Assembly (NCBI GenBank): GCA_934693165.1
Contig: CAKUUX010000005.1
Coordinates: 65,789 to 129,788, forward strand
Length of the DNA: 64,000 bases
From: an uncultured Candidatus Melainabacteria bacterium
Lineage (GTDB): Bacteria > Cyanobacteriota > Vampirovibrionia > Gastranaerophilales > Gastranaerophilaceae
Direction of reading: 5' to 3'
The notes beneath the pieces were generated by a model, which worked only from the letters and a program-made list of their open reading frames with translations, ran no database searches and was not told the DNA's origin. Position 1 is the stretch's first letter. The number at the start of each line of letters is the position of its first letter. The translations under genes and the position numbers were made by a program. This document shows positions 44,700 through 53,748 of this stretch, in pieces.

Positions 44700-45527
44700 A
44701 TGTTTAATACTGAAACAATATACGAAGTAGTAATATTTTCAATAGGAGATACAAAATCTGGGACAAAAATGGGCAAATTGCAATTAAAAGACCCAGAGGA
44801 CGATAGTCTATTGAATTGTATTCTTTGGGAAGAAACACTTAATAGACTTGATAGCAAATTATTCCGTACAGGAAACAAACTACGCATTGTTTCAGGCTCT
44901 TTTAATGAAAAATACAACAATTGTTTAGTTTCAGCATTAGAACTTATTGAAGAAGCAAAAACAGGTTTAGAAAAAGACGAACAAGAAAAAGTATATTCAG
45001 AACTTGTTGAATATATTGAAAAAATTACAGATGAAAAACTTAAAAATTTCTTAAAAGAATATTTTGAAAAACACGAACACGAAATTAAAGTAGCGCCTGC
45101 AGCTAAATTGATGCACCATAATTATATGGGAGGATTAATGATTCACACGCTTGAATGCTTAAAATATGCAGATACAATCCTTGAAACATCTTTCCAAAAA
45201 ATTTCAAGAGATAGAATTTATGCAGCATGTATTCTTCACGATATTGGAAAAATCTTTGAATACACAATTGATGAAGAATCAGGCTTGATTGACTATAACG
45301 AAGAATTTAAAAAAGATTGGTTAACTCACTCACAATATGGTTATTCGCTATGTATGGAGCATGGCTTCAAAAGAGTTGCTAGAATGATTGCAGCACATCA
45401 CGGGAGAGCAGATTGGGGAGCAATAATTGATTTAAATGATAAAGATGTCGAATCTGATTGCTACCTAATTCACCATATAGACGACCTTTCAGCCAAATTT
45501 GGCAAAATTAGTATAAGTATGCTATAA
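44700..45527 (+). CDS. YhaM-like 3'-5' exoribonuclease / HD-domain phosphohydrolase
   Basis: 275 residues: an N-terminal OB-fold-like part (YEVVIFSIGDTKSGTKMGKL, then LLNCILWEE) and an HD domain with the first His in MHHNYMGGLMIHT, the HD dyad in CILHDIGKIFEY near residue 180, and later IAAHHGRADWG. This OB+HD order is that of YhaM/CBF1 nucleases. The frame is open upstream to 44640, but that region is the ilvC terminator. The ATG at 44700 with AGAAGAGG is the start. 26 bp before thrB. Confidence 0.88.
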   Translation: MFNTETIYEVVIFSIGDTKSGTKMGKLQLKDPEDDSLLNCILWEETLNRLDSKLFRTGNKLRIVSGSFNEKYNNCLVSALELIEEAKTGLEKDEQEKVYSELVEYIEKITDEKLKNFLKEYFEKHEHEIKVAPAAKLMHHNYMGGLMIHTLECLKYADTILETSFQKISRDRIYAACILHDIGKIFEYTIDEESGLIDYNEEFKKDWLTHSQYGYSLCMEHGFKRVARMIAAHHGRADWGAIIDLNDKDVESDCYLIHHIDDLSAKFGKISISML

Positions 45528-45553
45528 TGCAAAGAGTTGTAAAAGGTATATAG

Positions 45554-46525
45554 ATGAAAGTAAGTGTAAAAGTTCCAGCTACATCAGCAAATTTAGGACC
45601 AGGATTTGATTGCCTAGGTTTAGCTTTACCTATATATAATGTTATTACTATTGAGGAAAAAGTTCTCCCTGGTAGTGGAACAGAAATAAATATTATTACA
45701 AATAAAGCTTCAGATGAAGCATCTGCAAGCCAAATTCCTACAGATGAAAACTGTATTGTTTATAAAGCTGTAGAAATGTTATATAGTCTTACAGGACAAG
45801 TTCCAAACGATTTAAAAATCACAATTGAAACACAAATTCCAATTGCAAGAGGTTTAGGTAGTTCAGCCTCTGTAATCGTTGGGGGCTTAATGGCTGCAAA
45901 CTCATTACTAGGAAATCCTGCAGACGAAGCAGCAATTTTATCAATAGCAACAGAAGTTGAAAAACACCCTGATAACATTGTACCTGCCGTAGTTGGTGGA
46001 TTAGTTGCAAGCTCAATTGAAGATGATGGCAGTGTGTTCTACCACAAACTTGAATGGCCAGAAGAATGGCATGTAACACTTTGCATTCCCGACTATGAAT
46101 TGCAAACAGAAATTGCACGTTCTGTACTTCCTAAAGAAGTTCCAATGCAAGATGCTACATTTAATGCAATGAGATGTGCAATGTTTATGGAAGCAATCAG
46201 AACAAAAGATACAGAATTAATGAAATTTGCGCTTAAAGACAAACTTCATCAACCATATAGAATGAAATTACTTCCTGCTTTTGCAGAAATACAACAAGCA
46301 ATGAAAGAAGAAGAAAACGTTATGGGTTGTGTTCTTTCAGGTGCAGGACCTACAATTCTTATAATCTCTCACGGTAACAATATTGATAGCATCAAACAAA
46401 AAGTAAGAGATTGCTGGAATCAGTTCAATATTAATGGTGAAATCATTTCTACAAAAGTTTCTCAAGAAGGCGCTAAAATAGTAGATGACCATAGCGAGAG
46501 AGCAAACTTTCACCAAACAATATAG
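45554..46525 (+). CDS. thrB: Homoserine kinase
   Basis: GHMP-family kinase phosphorylating homoserine in threonine synthesis. 323 residues. It has the N-terminal PATSANLGPGFDCLG, the ATP-binding PIARGLGSSASVIVGG near residue 95-110, and VLSGAGPTILI near the C-terminus. A TATAAT-like box (TATAAT, 45523-45528) overlaps the end of the preceding gene, so thrB may have its own promoter. Its 3' 53 bp overlap the convergent dgkA. Confidence 0.95.
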   Translation: MKVSVKVPATSANLGPGFDCLGLALPIYNVITIEEKVLPGSGTEINIITNKASDEASASQIPTDENCIVYKAVEMLYSLTGQVPNDLKITIETQIPIARGLGSSASVIVGGLMAANSLLGNPADEAAILSIATEVEKHPDNIVPAVVGGLVASSIEDDGSVFYHKLEWPEEWHVTLCIPDYELQTEIARSVLPKEVPMQDATFNAMRCAMFMEAIRTKDTELMKFALKDKLHQPYRMKLLPAFAEIQQAMKEEENVMGCVLSGAGPTILIISHGNNIDSIKQKVRDCWNQFNINGEIISTKVSQEGAKIVDDHSERANFHQTI

Positions 46526-46862
46526 CCCCGATAATAGTGCTAATGAAAGTTGCGAACATTACAGCTCCAGCTGCAATATCTTTTGCCATACCAACAAGTT
46601 TTGAATACTTGTTATGAAAAACTGCATCTAAACCGTATTCTAAACCTGAATTAACCATTTCAGCAACAATTACCATTGCTATTGTTAATAATAAAATACA
46701 AAATTTAACAGCAGTAAAATTAAGATAATAGGCGGCAAATAAAACCAAAAGTGCAACGACAAAATGTATTCTGATATTACCCTCAGACTTTAGGGCTAAA
46801 CGAATACCACGACTCGCATTTCTAAATGCACCAAAAATACCTTTTGCTTTATATTTTGACAT
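46473..46862 (-). CDS. dgkA: Diacylglycerol/undecaprenol kinase
   Basis: 129 residues with three hydrophobic helices and the family core around IVAEMVNSGLEYGLDAVF (Glu/Asn catalytic residues) and KLVGMAKDIAAGAVMFAT. The N-terminal FRNASRGIRLALKSEGNIRIH is typical of the Gram-positive-like undecaprenol kinase branch. Last gene of the pgpH-ybeY-dgkA operon, 3 bp behind ybeY. Its 3' end overlaps thrB by 53 bp; the overlapped codons encode the non-conserved tail after ISTIIGAILFGE. Confidence 0.93.
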   Translation of the reverse strand: MSKYKAKGIFGAFRNASRGIRLALKSEGNIRIHFVVALLVLFAAYYLNFTAVKFCILLLTIAMVIVAEMVNSGLEYGLDAVFHNKYSKLVGMAKDIAAGAVMFATFISTIIGAILFGESLLSRYGHLLF

Positions 46863-46865
46863 AAT

Positions 46866-47378
46866 TTATAATCCTTTTACTAACGCTAATGCATCTTCTT
46901 GAGATTTAACAATAAAATTATATTCATCTTCTGTTTGATGGTCAAATCCCAACAAATGCATCATTCCGTGAGCCACCAAAAAATTTAATTCTCTTTCACG
47001 AGAACAACCTTTTTCAACTGCATTTTTTTCAACTTTATCAAGTGCAATAATGATTTCACCAAGGTTTATTTCACCATCAAAAATAAATTTTTCATCATCT
47101 GCACTGTCTGCAAAAATTGCAAAAGTAATAATATCAGCAGGATAATCCTTGTTACGATATTCTCTATTCATTGTGTGAGTTTTTTCACTATCACAGAAAA
47201 GAATATCAAACACAAGCGTGTCGTATTCCTGATTTTTTAAACAAGAATTTTCATAAATTTCAGGAGTAGACAAAAAATATTTTAGATACACGTTAGCATT
47301 ATCAATCAATTGTTTTTGATCAATATCCCATTTTTCATAAATATTTTCGGTAAAAATATTAATGGTTGGTATCGTCAT
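46866..47378 (-). CDS. ybeY: Endoribonuclease YbeY (16S rRNA maturation)
   Basis: About 170 residues. The zinc-binding H-G-x-x-H-L-x-G-x-D-H motif is present as HGMMHLLGFDHQTEDE near residue 135-150. The conserved central region TMNREYRNKDYPADIITFA corresponds to LN..YR..D..TDVLSF of the family. Needed for 16S 3'-end processing and ribosome quality control. The start overlaps the end of the upstream HD gene by 20 bp; an in-frame ATG at 47396 is also possible. Confidence 0.93.
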   Translation of the reverse strand: MTIPTINIFTENIYEKWDIDQKQLIDNANVYLKYFLSTPEIYENSCLKNQEYDTLVFDILFCDSEKTHTMNREYRNKDYPADIITFAIFADSADDEKFIFDGEINLGEIIIALDKVEKNAVEKGCSRERELNFLVAHGMMHLLGFDHQTEDEYNFIVKSQEDALALVKGL

Positions 47379-49557
47379 TTTTGTCATTCTTATCACTTTC
47401 TAATGATTTTATTTTGTCTTCAAACTCTTTATCCATAACATCTGGAAGAATCATCTTAGCTTTTTCAACTTCTTTATCAATATCATTTTGATATTTAATT
47501 CTTTCGTGTTGCATACCACGAATAATTCGGCTGAAAGTTGTTGCAATTGTTTTTAAATCTCTCAAAGTTAATGGAGAATCTGATAATTGACCATCATTAA
47601 CTCTTTCTGCAATGATTTTATCAATAACGATATCAACTTCTTCTGGAGTAGGAGTTTTCAAAGAACGAACGGCCGATTCTGTAGCATCAGCTATCATAAG
47701 AATAGCAGCCTCTTTAGATTTTGGTTTTGGACCAGGGTATCTAAATTGTTCTTCTTTAATATTTTCAGCACCTTCTTCTTGTACGGCTCTATTATAAAAA
47801 TAACTTGCCAAGCTTGTACCATGGTGTTGCAAAATAAAATCATTAATTATTGGTGGTAAATTGTTTTCTTTAGCAATTTCAAGACCGTCTTTGGTGTGTG
47901 AAATAATAACAGTCTTACTGATTTTTGGATTTAATTTAGTATGAGGATTTTCAATACCAAAAGAAGACTGATTTTCAACGAAAAATAATGGACGTTTTAA
48001 TTTACCAATATCATGATATAAAGCTCCTGCACGAGCTACGATAGGATCAGCTCCAATAGCTTCGGCTGCAGCTTCGCAAAGGTTAGAAACCAATAATGAA
48101 TGGTGATAAGTCCCAGGAGCTTCCATTTGTAAACGCTTTAATAGAGGTTGGTTATGGTCAACAAGTTCTGCTAATCCATAAGGTGTTGTAACTCTAAATG
48201 CGCTTTCAAGCATTGGCATAACACCAAGAGCAATAACTGCACTTATAATACCGTTTACAAAAGCCATAGATGAATCACAAATGATTAAAACATTGTCTAT
48301 GTCGATTAAGAATTTTTCTAATAAATAGATACTCATTACAACAAATAGACCTGTCATTGCGACGTAGAAACCTACTTTGATAAGGTCAGAACGTCTTGAA
48401 AACTTAACTTTTGAAACAGAAATTTCGGCAATTAATAAAATCAAAACGAATGAGATTAAAAATTCTATATCAAAATGCATACCCAATGTTAGATTGCATA
48501 GTAATAACAAAGTTGATAAAAATGCTAAACGAGAGTTAGCAAAAATTGATAAGATAATTATATACGCAGGGAACGGTAAAATATATGGAGAGAACCCTGT
48601 TGGTAATAATACGGAAATCAATGCCATAACTAAAGATAGCACTGCAAAAATTGATAAATTGGATTTTGCAGGGTGTCTTTTTTCGTAATCTTCTTTAAAC
48701 ATAATGAAAACGAAGGTTGAGAAGGCAACGAAAAGATAAATTCCAAATAAACCTAAGAAATTAATATCAACAAGATTGTAACCTGCTTCACGTAATGCAT
48801 CACGTTTTAATTTTGTAACAGGTTCACCTTCAAATAAGATTTTATCGCCTTTTTCAAATACAACTTCATAAGGTTTTACAGAATTTCGAGCATTTTTCTT
48901 GGCAATATCTGTTGCGATTTCATCCACAACCATATTTGGAACAATGACTTGCTCTAAAAGAGCATTAGCAATTGTATTTTGATGCTTTGTTAAATTTAAA
49001 GCATAATGTCTTTGAAAAATTTTGTTTAAATTTTCTTTTTCTAAATCTTTTTCAGAAACACCTGCAGCAAGCACATTTGCAAGTGTAAGTTTTGCTTGTT
49101 CAAAAACTTTATTTAAACCACCGTCGCTAGAATTTAAAAGATAGCTTACGATATAATTACGTTGATTATCATCTGAAATATCGAATAGAGCTGCTAATTC
49201 ATCTCTCTTTGTATATCTTGTAGTACCTTTACTTCTAATTGTATGAATAGAATTTTCTAAAGAAGAAAGGTTAGTTTTAATAAAATCGTCTTCTGCTGTA
49301 GTTAAAACAGGTTCAACTTTAGCCTCAACCTTTTTTCTTTGACGTTCAGTTTTTTTAGTATCAACAACAGTAATTGTTTTTTCTGCAACAACATCTTTTT
49401 TAGAAATACCATTTTCTACAATCTTTTGAAAAAAGAAATTTTGAGAACTTATAATAAAAGTCATAGCTACAGTAAACAGTATAAAAGATACTGTAAAACG
49501 GAAATTAGAAGATGCAATTATTTCTGCAAATTTTTCCTTATAATTCAATTTTATCAT
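47359..49557 (-). CDS. pgpH: 7TM-HD phosphohydrolase (PgpH type)
   Basis: 732 residues: an N-terminal helix, a long extracytoplasmic domain (about 40-250), a block of about seven helices (about 255-460), and a cytoplasmic HD domain with HHSLLVSNLCEAAAEAIGAD, the dyad in ALYHDIGKLKRP near residue 510, and further ligands in ISHTKDG and LQHHGT. This is the architecture of PgpH, which degrades c-di-AMP. The next genes, ybeY and dgkA, follow it in many genomes. Activity is inferred from architecture. Confidence 0.9.
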   Translation of the reverse strand: MIKLNYKEKFAEIIASSNFRFTVSFILFTVAMTFIISSQNFFFQKIVENGISKKDVVAEKTITVVDTKKTERQRKKVEAKVEPVLTTAEDDFIKTNLSSLENSIHTIRSKGTTRYTKRDELAALFDISDDNQRNYIVSYLLNSSDGGLNKVFEQAKLTLANVLAAGVSEKDLEKENLNKIFQRHYALNLTKHQNTIANALLEQVIVPNMVVDEIATDIAKKNARNSVKPYEVVFEKGDKILFEGEPVTKLKRDALREAGYNLVDINFLGLFGIYLFVAFSTFVFIMFKEDYEKRHPAKSNLSIFAVLSLVMALISVLLPTGFSPYILPFPAYIIILSIFANSRLAFLSTLLLLCNLTLGMHFDIEFLISFVLILLIAEISVSKVKFSRRSDLIKVGFYVAMTGLFVVMSIYLLEKFLIDIDNVLIICDSSMAFVNGIISAVIALGVMPMLESAFRVTTPYGLAELVDHNQPLLKRLQMEAPGTYHHSLLVSNLCEAAAEAIGADPIVARAGALYHDIGKLKRPLFFVENQSSFGIENPHTKLNPKISKTVIISHTKDGLEIAKENNLPPIINDFILQHHGTSLASYFYNRAVQEEGAENIKEEQFRYPGPKPKSKEAAILMIADATESAVRSLKTPTPEEVDIVIDKIIAERVNDGQLSDSPLTLRDLKTIATTFSRIIRGMQHERIKYQNDIDKEVEKAKMILPDVMDKEFEDKIKSLESDKNDKNDDTNH

Positions 49558-49662
49558 ATATAAAAATCCTATTTATTTCAGCTTAATACATATATTTTAA
49601 TACATACTTAAAATTTTGCAAGAATCAAGCGCCAAAACTGTTAAAAACAGTAAAATTTTATA

Positions 49663-50724
49663 CTATTTTAAAAGCTCTAAATATTTTTCTGTAAAAACAT
49701 CTGATTTAAAAGAATTTGAAGCTTCTAAACTGTTTTTAGACATTTGCAAATACTTTTCACTATCAATATTTAACATTTCTTGCATAGCATTCGCTAAAGT
49801 CTTAGCAGGATTTTTACCTGCCTCATAAACAATTCCGTCATAACCTGTTTTTATAGCATCACAAGCACCACAATGAGTAGGAACAATCGCAGGAACAGCA
49901 CAAGCTAGAGCTTCTGTAGTAACCATTCCGAATGGCTCTAACACAGATGGCATAATTAGACAATCAATAGTGTTGTAGAATTTTGACATATCGCTGAATG
50001 TTCCTAAAAATTCACAGTATTTTGTAAGTCCATATAATTTTACTAAAAGACTTACGAAGAAATTGTTTTTTGGATAAATTATTTTTAATTTAAAGTTTTT
50101 ATTTTTACGTTTCAATTTTCTTATAGCATCAAGAGCTATATAACCACCTTTTCTAGCAAACCCAACTGCACAAAGACCAAATGTGAAAATACTTTCAGGT
50201 TTTGTTTTTACAGTTTGTTCTGGATAATCCTCTATAGGAGGTGGGATAACGACAATTCTTGATTCGGGAACTTCATAATTATCAATCATATCTTGCTTAA
50301 GAACATTTGAAGATACAACAACAACCTTTGTACTAGCTAAGTTTTCCTTTATTTGATAAAAATCGTATAATCTACCGTTATGACGTTTCTTTTTAAAGAT
50401 TTTGTATAGAGCAAATCTAAATTTTGAAAACATTTTTTCTATTCTAAACGGATAACTATGATCGTGAATATAAGTTATATCAGATTTTATACTAGCCTTG
50501 TCAGAGAGGATAAAATCGTACATATCACGATTTTTATCTAAATCACCAAAATCGCAAATGTTGTCACAAATATTATGAACATTGCTTTCAATTTGACCTG
50601 CATACAAATCAATTTGAAACCCTGCCTTTTTTAACCCATCAAGTAATATGTAATTAAGCTTTACACCACCTGAACTAAAGTTTGAGTCAGAATATAAATA
50701 TGTAACAAATGCAATCTTTTTCAT
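49663..50724 (-). CDS. Family 4 glycosyltransferase (GT-B fold)
   Basis: 353 residues. N-terminal KIAFVTYLYSDSNFSSGGVKLN, a mid-protein VVSSNVLKQDMIDNYEVP, and the C-terminal donor-site pattern PSVLEPFGMVTTEALACAVP (E-x7-E) followed by GACDAIKTGYDGIVYE. These are typical of GT4 retaining transferases for surface glycans. Donor and acceptor unknown. The ATG at 50724 has GGAG 5 nt upstream; the frame extends to 50799 without a start signal. Confidence 0.88.
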   Translation of the reverse strand: MKKIAFVTYLYSDSNFSSGGVKLNYILLDGLKKAGFQIDLYAGQIESNVHNICDNICDFGDLDKNRDMYDFILSDKASIKSDITYIHDHSYPFRIEKMFSKFRFALYKIFKKKRHNGRLYDFYQIKENLASTKVVVVSSNVLKQDMIDNYEVPESRIVVIPPPIEDYPEQTVKTKPESIFTFGLCAVGFARKGGYIALDAIRKLKRKNKNFKLKIIYPKNNFFVSLLVKLYGLTKYCEFLGTFSDMSKFYNTIDCLIMPSVLEPFGMVTTEALACAVPAIVPTHCGACDAIKTGYDGIVYEAGKNPAKTLANAMQEMLNIDSEKYLQMSKNSLEASNSFKSDVFTEKYLELLK

Positions 50725-50819
50725 AAAGCTCCAAGATAATTGTAATAACTTACGCAAAATATACCACGATAACAAGCACAAATCAAATAAAATCTCCAAA
50801 AAGCAGTAATAACTTAAAA

Positions 50820-50853
50820 GGCAATAAATTTAGATAGAAATACTTTATATAAG
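50820..50853 (+). promoter_or_regulatory. Promoter element D (distal) of the 55-residue gene
   Basis: GGCAAT (50820-50825), 15 nt, TACTTTATATAAG (50841-50853). The following 113 nt before the proximal element contain no ORF and only a weak hairpin, so this may give a longer leader or a separate short transcript. Confidence 0.6.
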
Positions 50854-50966
50854 TAAGGAAAATTATATCAAATTATACGAGCATTTTTTAGCGTTCAGTG
50901 AAAAGCTGATTGCCATTGAATTATGGTCACATTGTTAAGAAATGTGTAGATTTATGCAATAAAAAA

Positions 50967-51000
50967 GGCAATTTCTTAAACTTAGTTTACTTTATATAAG
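50967..51000 (+). promoter_or_regulatory. Promoter element A (proximal) of the 55-residue gene
   Basis: GGCAAT (50967-50972), 15 nt, TACTTTATATAAG (50988-51000), then AGTAAGAGAGATTTAAGAGAGG containing the ribosome-binding site. Identical spacing to copies at 50820 and 62523. Confidence 0.7.
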
Positions 51001-51029
51001 AGTAAGAGAGATTTAAGAGAGGCAAGTAA

Positions 51030-51197
51030 ATGGCAAACCAATTATTTTCACAAGTTGTAGCTGATTATTACAAAGCTTCTTCAGAATCAATCAACACAGT
51101 AGCAAAAAGAGACATCAGAAGAAAATCATTAAAAGGTATCATGCAAGAATCATTCTTTCACGGCGCAAGCTACCTTGGAGCAAATTTTATCGCTTAA
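51030..51197 (+). CDS. Small 55-residue protein, unknown (has a second copy at the window end)
   Basis: ATG at 51030, TAA ending 51197, preceded by AAGAGAGG. The product begins MANQLFSQVVADYYKASSES, has a basic middle (KRDIRRKSLKGIMQESFF) and ends HGASYLGANFIA. Mostly amphipathic, no signal peptide. The last 14 residues and about 30 nt of 3' untranslated sequence are repeated almost identically at 63925-64000. Two promoters of the GGCAAT class precede it and an intrinsic terminator follows. Coding status is well supported by the synonymous difference (GGC/GGT) between copies; function unknown. Confidence 0.75.
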   Translation: MANQLFSQVVADYYKASSESINTVAKRDIRRKSLKGIMQESFFHGASYLGANFIA

Positions 51198-51229
51198 TTA
51201 AATAAGCACGGATTGGGAAATAGGTAAAA
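51152..51229 (+). repeat. Repeat spanning the 3' end and 3' UTR of the 55-residue gene, copy 1
   Basis: About 76 nt match the reverse complement of 63925-64000 with one substitution and one 1-nt indel. Conservation continues past the stop codon through GGATTGGGAAATAGGTAAA. Confidence 0.8.
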
Positions 51230-51280
51230 CTAAACACTACACACTACACGAGGAAAAGGAAAAGGTATTTGATTACAACA

Positions 51281-51302
51281 GGGCTCGAAAGAGCCCTTTT
51301 TT
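51281..51302 (+). terminator. Terminator of the 55-residue gene
   Basis: GGGCTC-GAAA-GAGCCC (GNRA-type loop) followed by six T residues. Confidence 0.88.
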
Positions 51303-51396
51303 ATTGCTCTTTTTATTGCAAATATACAAAGGCACATTTTTAACTGTAATTAAAAATGTGCCTTACAAAATTATTTATAAATATTTTTTAATTATA

Positions 51397-52224
51397 TTAA
51401 ACTCCAGAACCTTTAATTTCAATATGTTTTAGTCTTTGTTCAATTTTTCTATACCATTGTAGAGGTTCTTGATACAATGTTTCATATTCTTGAAGTTTAC
51501 CCTCTGAGATTTCTTTAAATTGATTATCGCAAGCTTTTGATAAAATATCTGCCAAATATTGTGTATATTCTTTTCTATCAACTTTTGCATTATCAAGAAG
51601 AATTGGTTCTTGGAAATCAACCAAAACTTCAGGTTTATTTGCTCTTAAGAACATATAATTTACAGCAATTGGAACTAAATTAACTTTTCCGAATTTTTTT
51701 ACAGCATTTTGCGCAATATAAGTTATACCTGTTTGAAATTCAATAGGTCTATAATTAGGAGGCATAATAATACCTTGTGGAAAAATATACAAGAAATTAT
51801 TTAAATCGCCAATTGTTTCAGATGCAAATTTTAGTGCAGGCATTGAAGATTGAGCTGATTTTTTGTTTACAGAAAAAGCACCACATCTTCTAAGTAATGG
51901 AAAACGGTTAAGTTCTTCTACCATAATACGAATTTCTTTTTTGAAAATTCGTCTGCAAATATTGTAACCAACAAGACCATCCCACCAGTTTGTATGAGGC
52001 GCAAACATAATAGTAGGAATGTCCTTATCCCTATTATGCACCTTATCAGCATTCTTATATCTAAGAGCAAAAAATCGATTTTCAATCATGTGAAAGAAAA
52101 CATAATCTGCCACCCAAAGCCAGAATGCATCTGTTTTTGGAGGCGTGAATTTTTCATCCTTATTTCTTAGTTTTGTAGGTGGTACGTGTTCGTATAAATT
52201 TTCCATATTAAATTCATAATACAC
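51397..52224 (-). CDS. PlsC-like 1-acyl-glycerol-phosphate-type acyltransferase
   Basis: 275 residues. The acyltransferase motif HxxxxD is HTNWWD near residue 77, and the second motif FPQG lies near 148 (consensus FPEGTR; here QG without the usual E/R). Acylates a lysophospholipid or other glycerol-phosphate acceptor at the inner membrane; exact acceptor unknown. The ATG at 52206 (MENLYEHVPP) is an alternative start. Isolated gene, transcribed away from the riboswitch. Confidence 0.82.
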   Translation of the reverse strand: MYYEFNMENLYEHVPPTKLRNKDEKFTPPKTDAFWLWVADYVFFHMIENRFFALRYKNADKVHNRDKDIPTIMFAPHTNWWDGLVGYNICRRIFKKEIRIMVEELNRFPLLRRCGAFSVNKKSAQSSMPALKFASETIGDLNNFLYIFPQGIIMPPNYRPIEFQTGITYIAQNAVKKFGKVNLVPIAVNYMFLRANKPEVLVDFQEPILLDNAKVDRKEYTQYLADILSKACDNQFKEISEGKLQEYETLYQEPLQWYRKIEQRLKHIEIKGSGV

Positions 52225-52284
52225 TATTTTAAATTTTCGGGCAGGTACTTTACATTATTTTTAAAAAATGTTAACAATACATTA

Positions 52285-52430
52285 AATATATATTGTTTAT
52301 AGAACATGTTTAAAATACGATTAAATCATAGGAAATGAAGTGAATATCTTCAGCTGTGCCGCAGCCGTAAAAGCCGGAATGCTATATAAAATAAGCCAAT
52401 CTTCGAGCAAAGTAAGGCATTAATACTTTT
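52285..52430 (+). promoter_or_regulatory. Cobalamin-riboswitch-like leader
   Basis: The segment AGGAAATGAAGTGAATATC followed by TTCAGCTGTGCCGCAGCCGTAA (broken here for length) matches the conserved B12-box core AGGGAA..GTG..AAT..GCTG..CGCAGC.GTAA. It is followed by AAGCCGGAATGC, matching AAGCCCGAAGACC. P5 is GCTG-TGCCG-CAGC (within 52350-52375). Downstream, AAAGTA-AGGCATTAA-TACTTT (52409-52429) forms a P13-like hairpin whose loop GGCA is complementary to UGCC in L5, the expected kissing interaction. The peripheral P7-P11 region is absent, as in compact class II cobalamin switches. P1/P2 pairing is weak. Confidence 0.72.
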
Positions 52431-52513
52431 TACCCTGAATTTGAGTATGAGTTTTTACCCTAATTGTCGAATTTGGCACCTATCGTTAGTCTTAATGGAA
52501 GTGTAAATATTTT

Positions 52514-53233
52514 ATGGGTACACCACTAGCAGTACAAACAAATAAAGCCTCAGGAGGTTTATGTCCTCACGGTTTGCCACCAGGAGCATGTCCAATTTGC
52601 TCAGGAGGTATGGGAACTAGTTCTGCCAAAAAAGCAGATTTCAGTGCCAAGCCAGGTGAAATGAGTTGGAACGAGTGCGCTGCAATAGGAGCAATGTTAA
52701 GAGCTCAAAAACTCCGTACGCAACAAAATGAACAAGCCTATCAAAATAGATTATTAGCCTTAGCAAAATTCGAATCAAATATGATGGCTGTAACACAAAG
52801 ACTTTCTGCAATGGCTTCAAAATTAGCACAAATGCAATCTGCTTTTGCAAAACCAGCAGTCGTTTTATTTAACAAGGTTTTAATTCCTGCTACTAATTTT
52901 ATAAAAAATATGCCTGCAAATGTGATGAATTTTACTGGCAAATTCTTTAACAAAGTTTTTGATATCCAAGACAAGCTAACAGCTATGTTTGGAGAACTTA
53001 AGGCCTCAATAGAAAAGAAGGTTTCTGATAAACTCCAAGAGGCTAAAAAGAAGATTATTTCACTTTTTGGAATATATGAACCTAAGGAAGTTGAAGAAGA
53101 AAAGAAAGTGGAAACTTCTAAGCGAACCTTTGAGGCAAGGACATTTTTACATGATGTCTACAACAAGATAACAAGAGTATTTCAAAGTTATGACGATATG
53201 AAACAGGAAAAAGAAATTGATACAATCGACTAG
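52514..53233 (+). CDS. Unknown protein with CPHGLPPGACPIC motif, first gene behind riboswitch
   Basis: 239 residues. The N-terminus carries CPHGLPPGACPIC (residues about 17-29), a possible metal-binding CxHx8CxxC cluster. A Met/Gln/Ala-rich helical region follows (RTQQNEQAYQNRLLALAKFE, MAVTQRLSAMASKLAQMQSA) and then Lys/Glu-rich coiled coil to the C-terminus. No signal peptide or clear membrane segment. I do not recognise the family. It overlaps the next gene by 17 bp and is the first gene after the cobalamin-type leader. Confidence 0.75.
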   Translation: MGTPLAVQTNKASGGLCPHGLPPGACPICSGGMGTSSAKKADFSAKPGEMSWNECAAIGAMLRAQKLRTQQNEQAYQNRLLALAKFESNMMAVTQRLSAMASKLAQMQSAFAKPAVVLFNKVLIPATNFIKNMPANVMNFTGKFFNKVFDIQDKLTAMFGELKASIEKKVSDKLQEAKKKIISLFGIYEPKEVEEEKKVETSKRTFEARTFLHDVYNKITRVFQSYDDMKQEKEIDTID

Positions 53234-53729
53234 ATACACAGCAGAAAGAATAGTAAAAGAATTTATGCCGAAGACATACAAGCCTTGCGAATTGCCTACG
53301 GCAACACGTCCTTTTGCTCTTTTTGACAACAATAAAATCGATTGTTTTGTACGTAACAAAGAAATGGCAATTCCAAGATTAGCAAGCTTAATTAGCAATG
53401 CTAAGACAGAAGCCGAAAAAACAGAATGCATTTTTATCGCAGACCAAATGGCTGAAAATGGAACAAAAAATATGGGAGCTTTGTACCGTAGAATGTCAAA
53501 ATTTAACAATGACAAATCTCCAAATGTTCAAACGTTCCTATCAGGATTTTACAGAAAAACACTTAACCCTGATGCCTTTGGACCGTTGGTAAAAACAATG
53601 ATGGATAACGTAAAAACACCTCACAAAAATATTTCTTATGATCCAAACGAAGAAGTTGGTGGAGCTGTAATTGAATATTTAAGAGATGCATTCCAAAAAC
53701 AATTTAAAAATAATAAAAAGGTAGATTAA
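53217..53729 (+). CDS. Unknown protein, paralogue of the next gene
   Basis: 170 residues from a TTG at 53217 that overlaps the upstream gene, or about 154 from ATG 53265. The core pattern is shared with the next gene: FDNNKIDCFVRNKEMAIPRL, then NAKTEAEKTECIFIADQM, then SKFNNDKSPNVQTFLSGFYR, then PDAFGPLVK, then YDPNEEVGGAVIEYL. Cytoplasmic by appearance. No domain recognised; the helical repeat-like layout hints at a HEAT/ARM-type fold, which is speculation. Confidence 0.72.
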   Translation: MIQSTRYTAERIVKEFMPKTYKPCELPTATRPFALFDNNKIDCFVRNKEMAIPRLASLISNAKTEAEKTECIFIADQMAENGTKNMGALYRRMSKFNNDKSPNVQTFLSGFYRKTLNPDAFGPLVKTMMDNVKTPHKNISYDPNEEVGGAVIEYLRDAFQKQFKNNKKVD

Positions 53730-53748
53730 ATATAAAGGAAGAAAAAAA

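Noticed and set aside
50854..50966. Second small RNA from promoter element D
   Set aside because: No convincing intrinsic terminator with a T tract; more simply an alternative long leader for the 55-residue gene.
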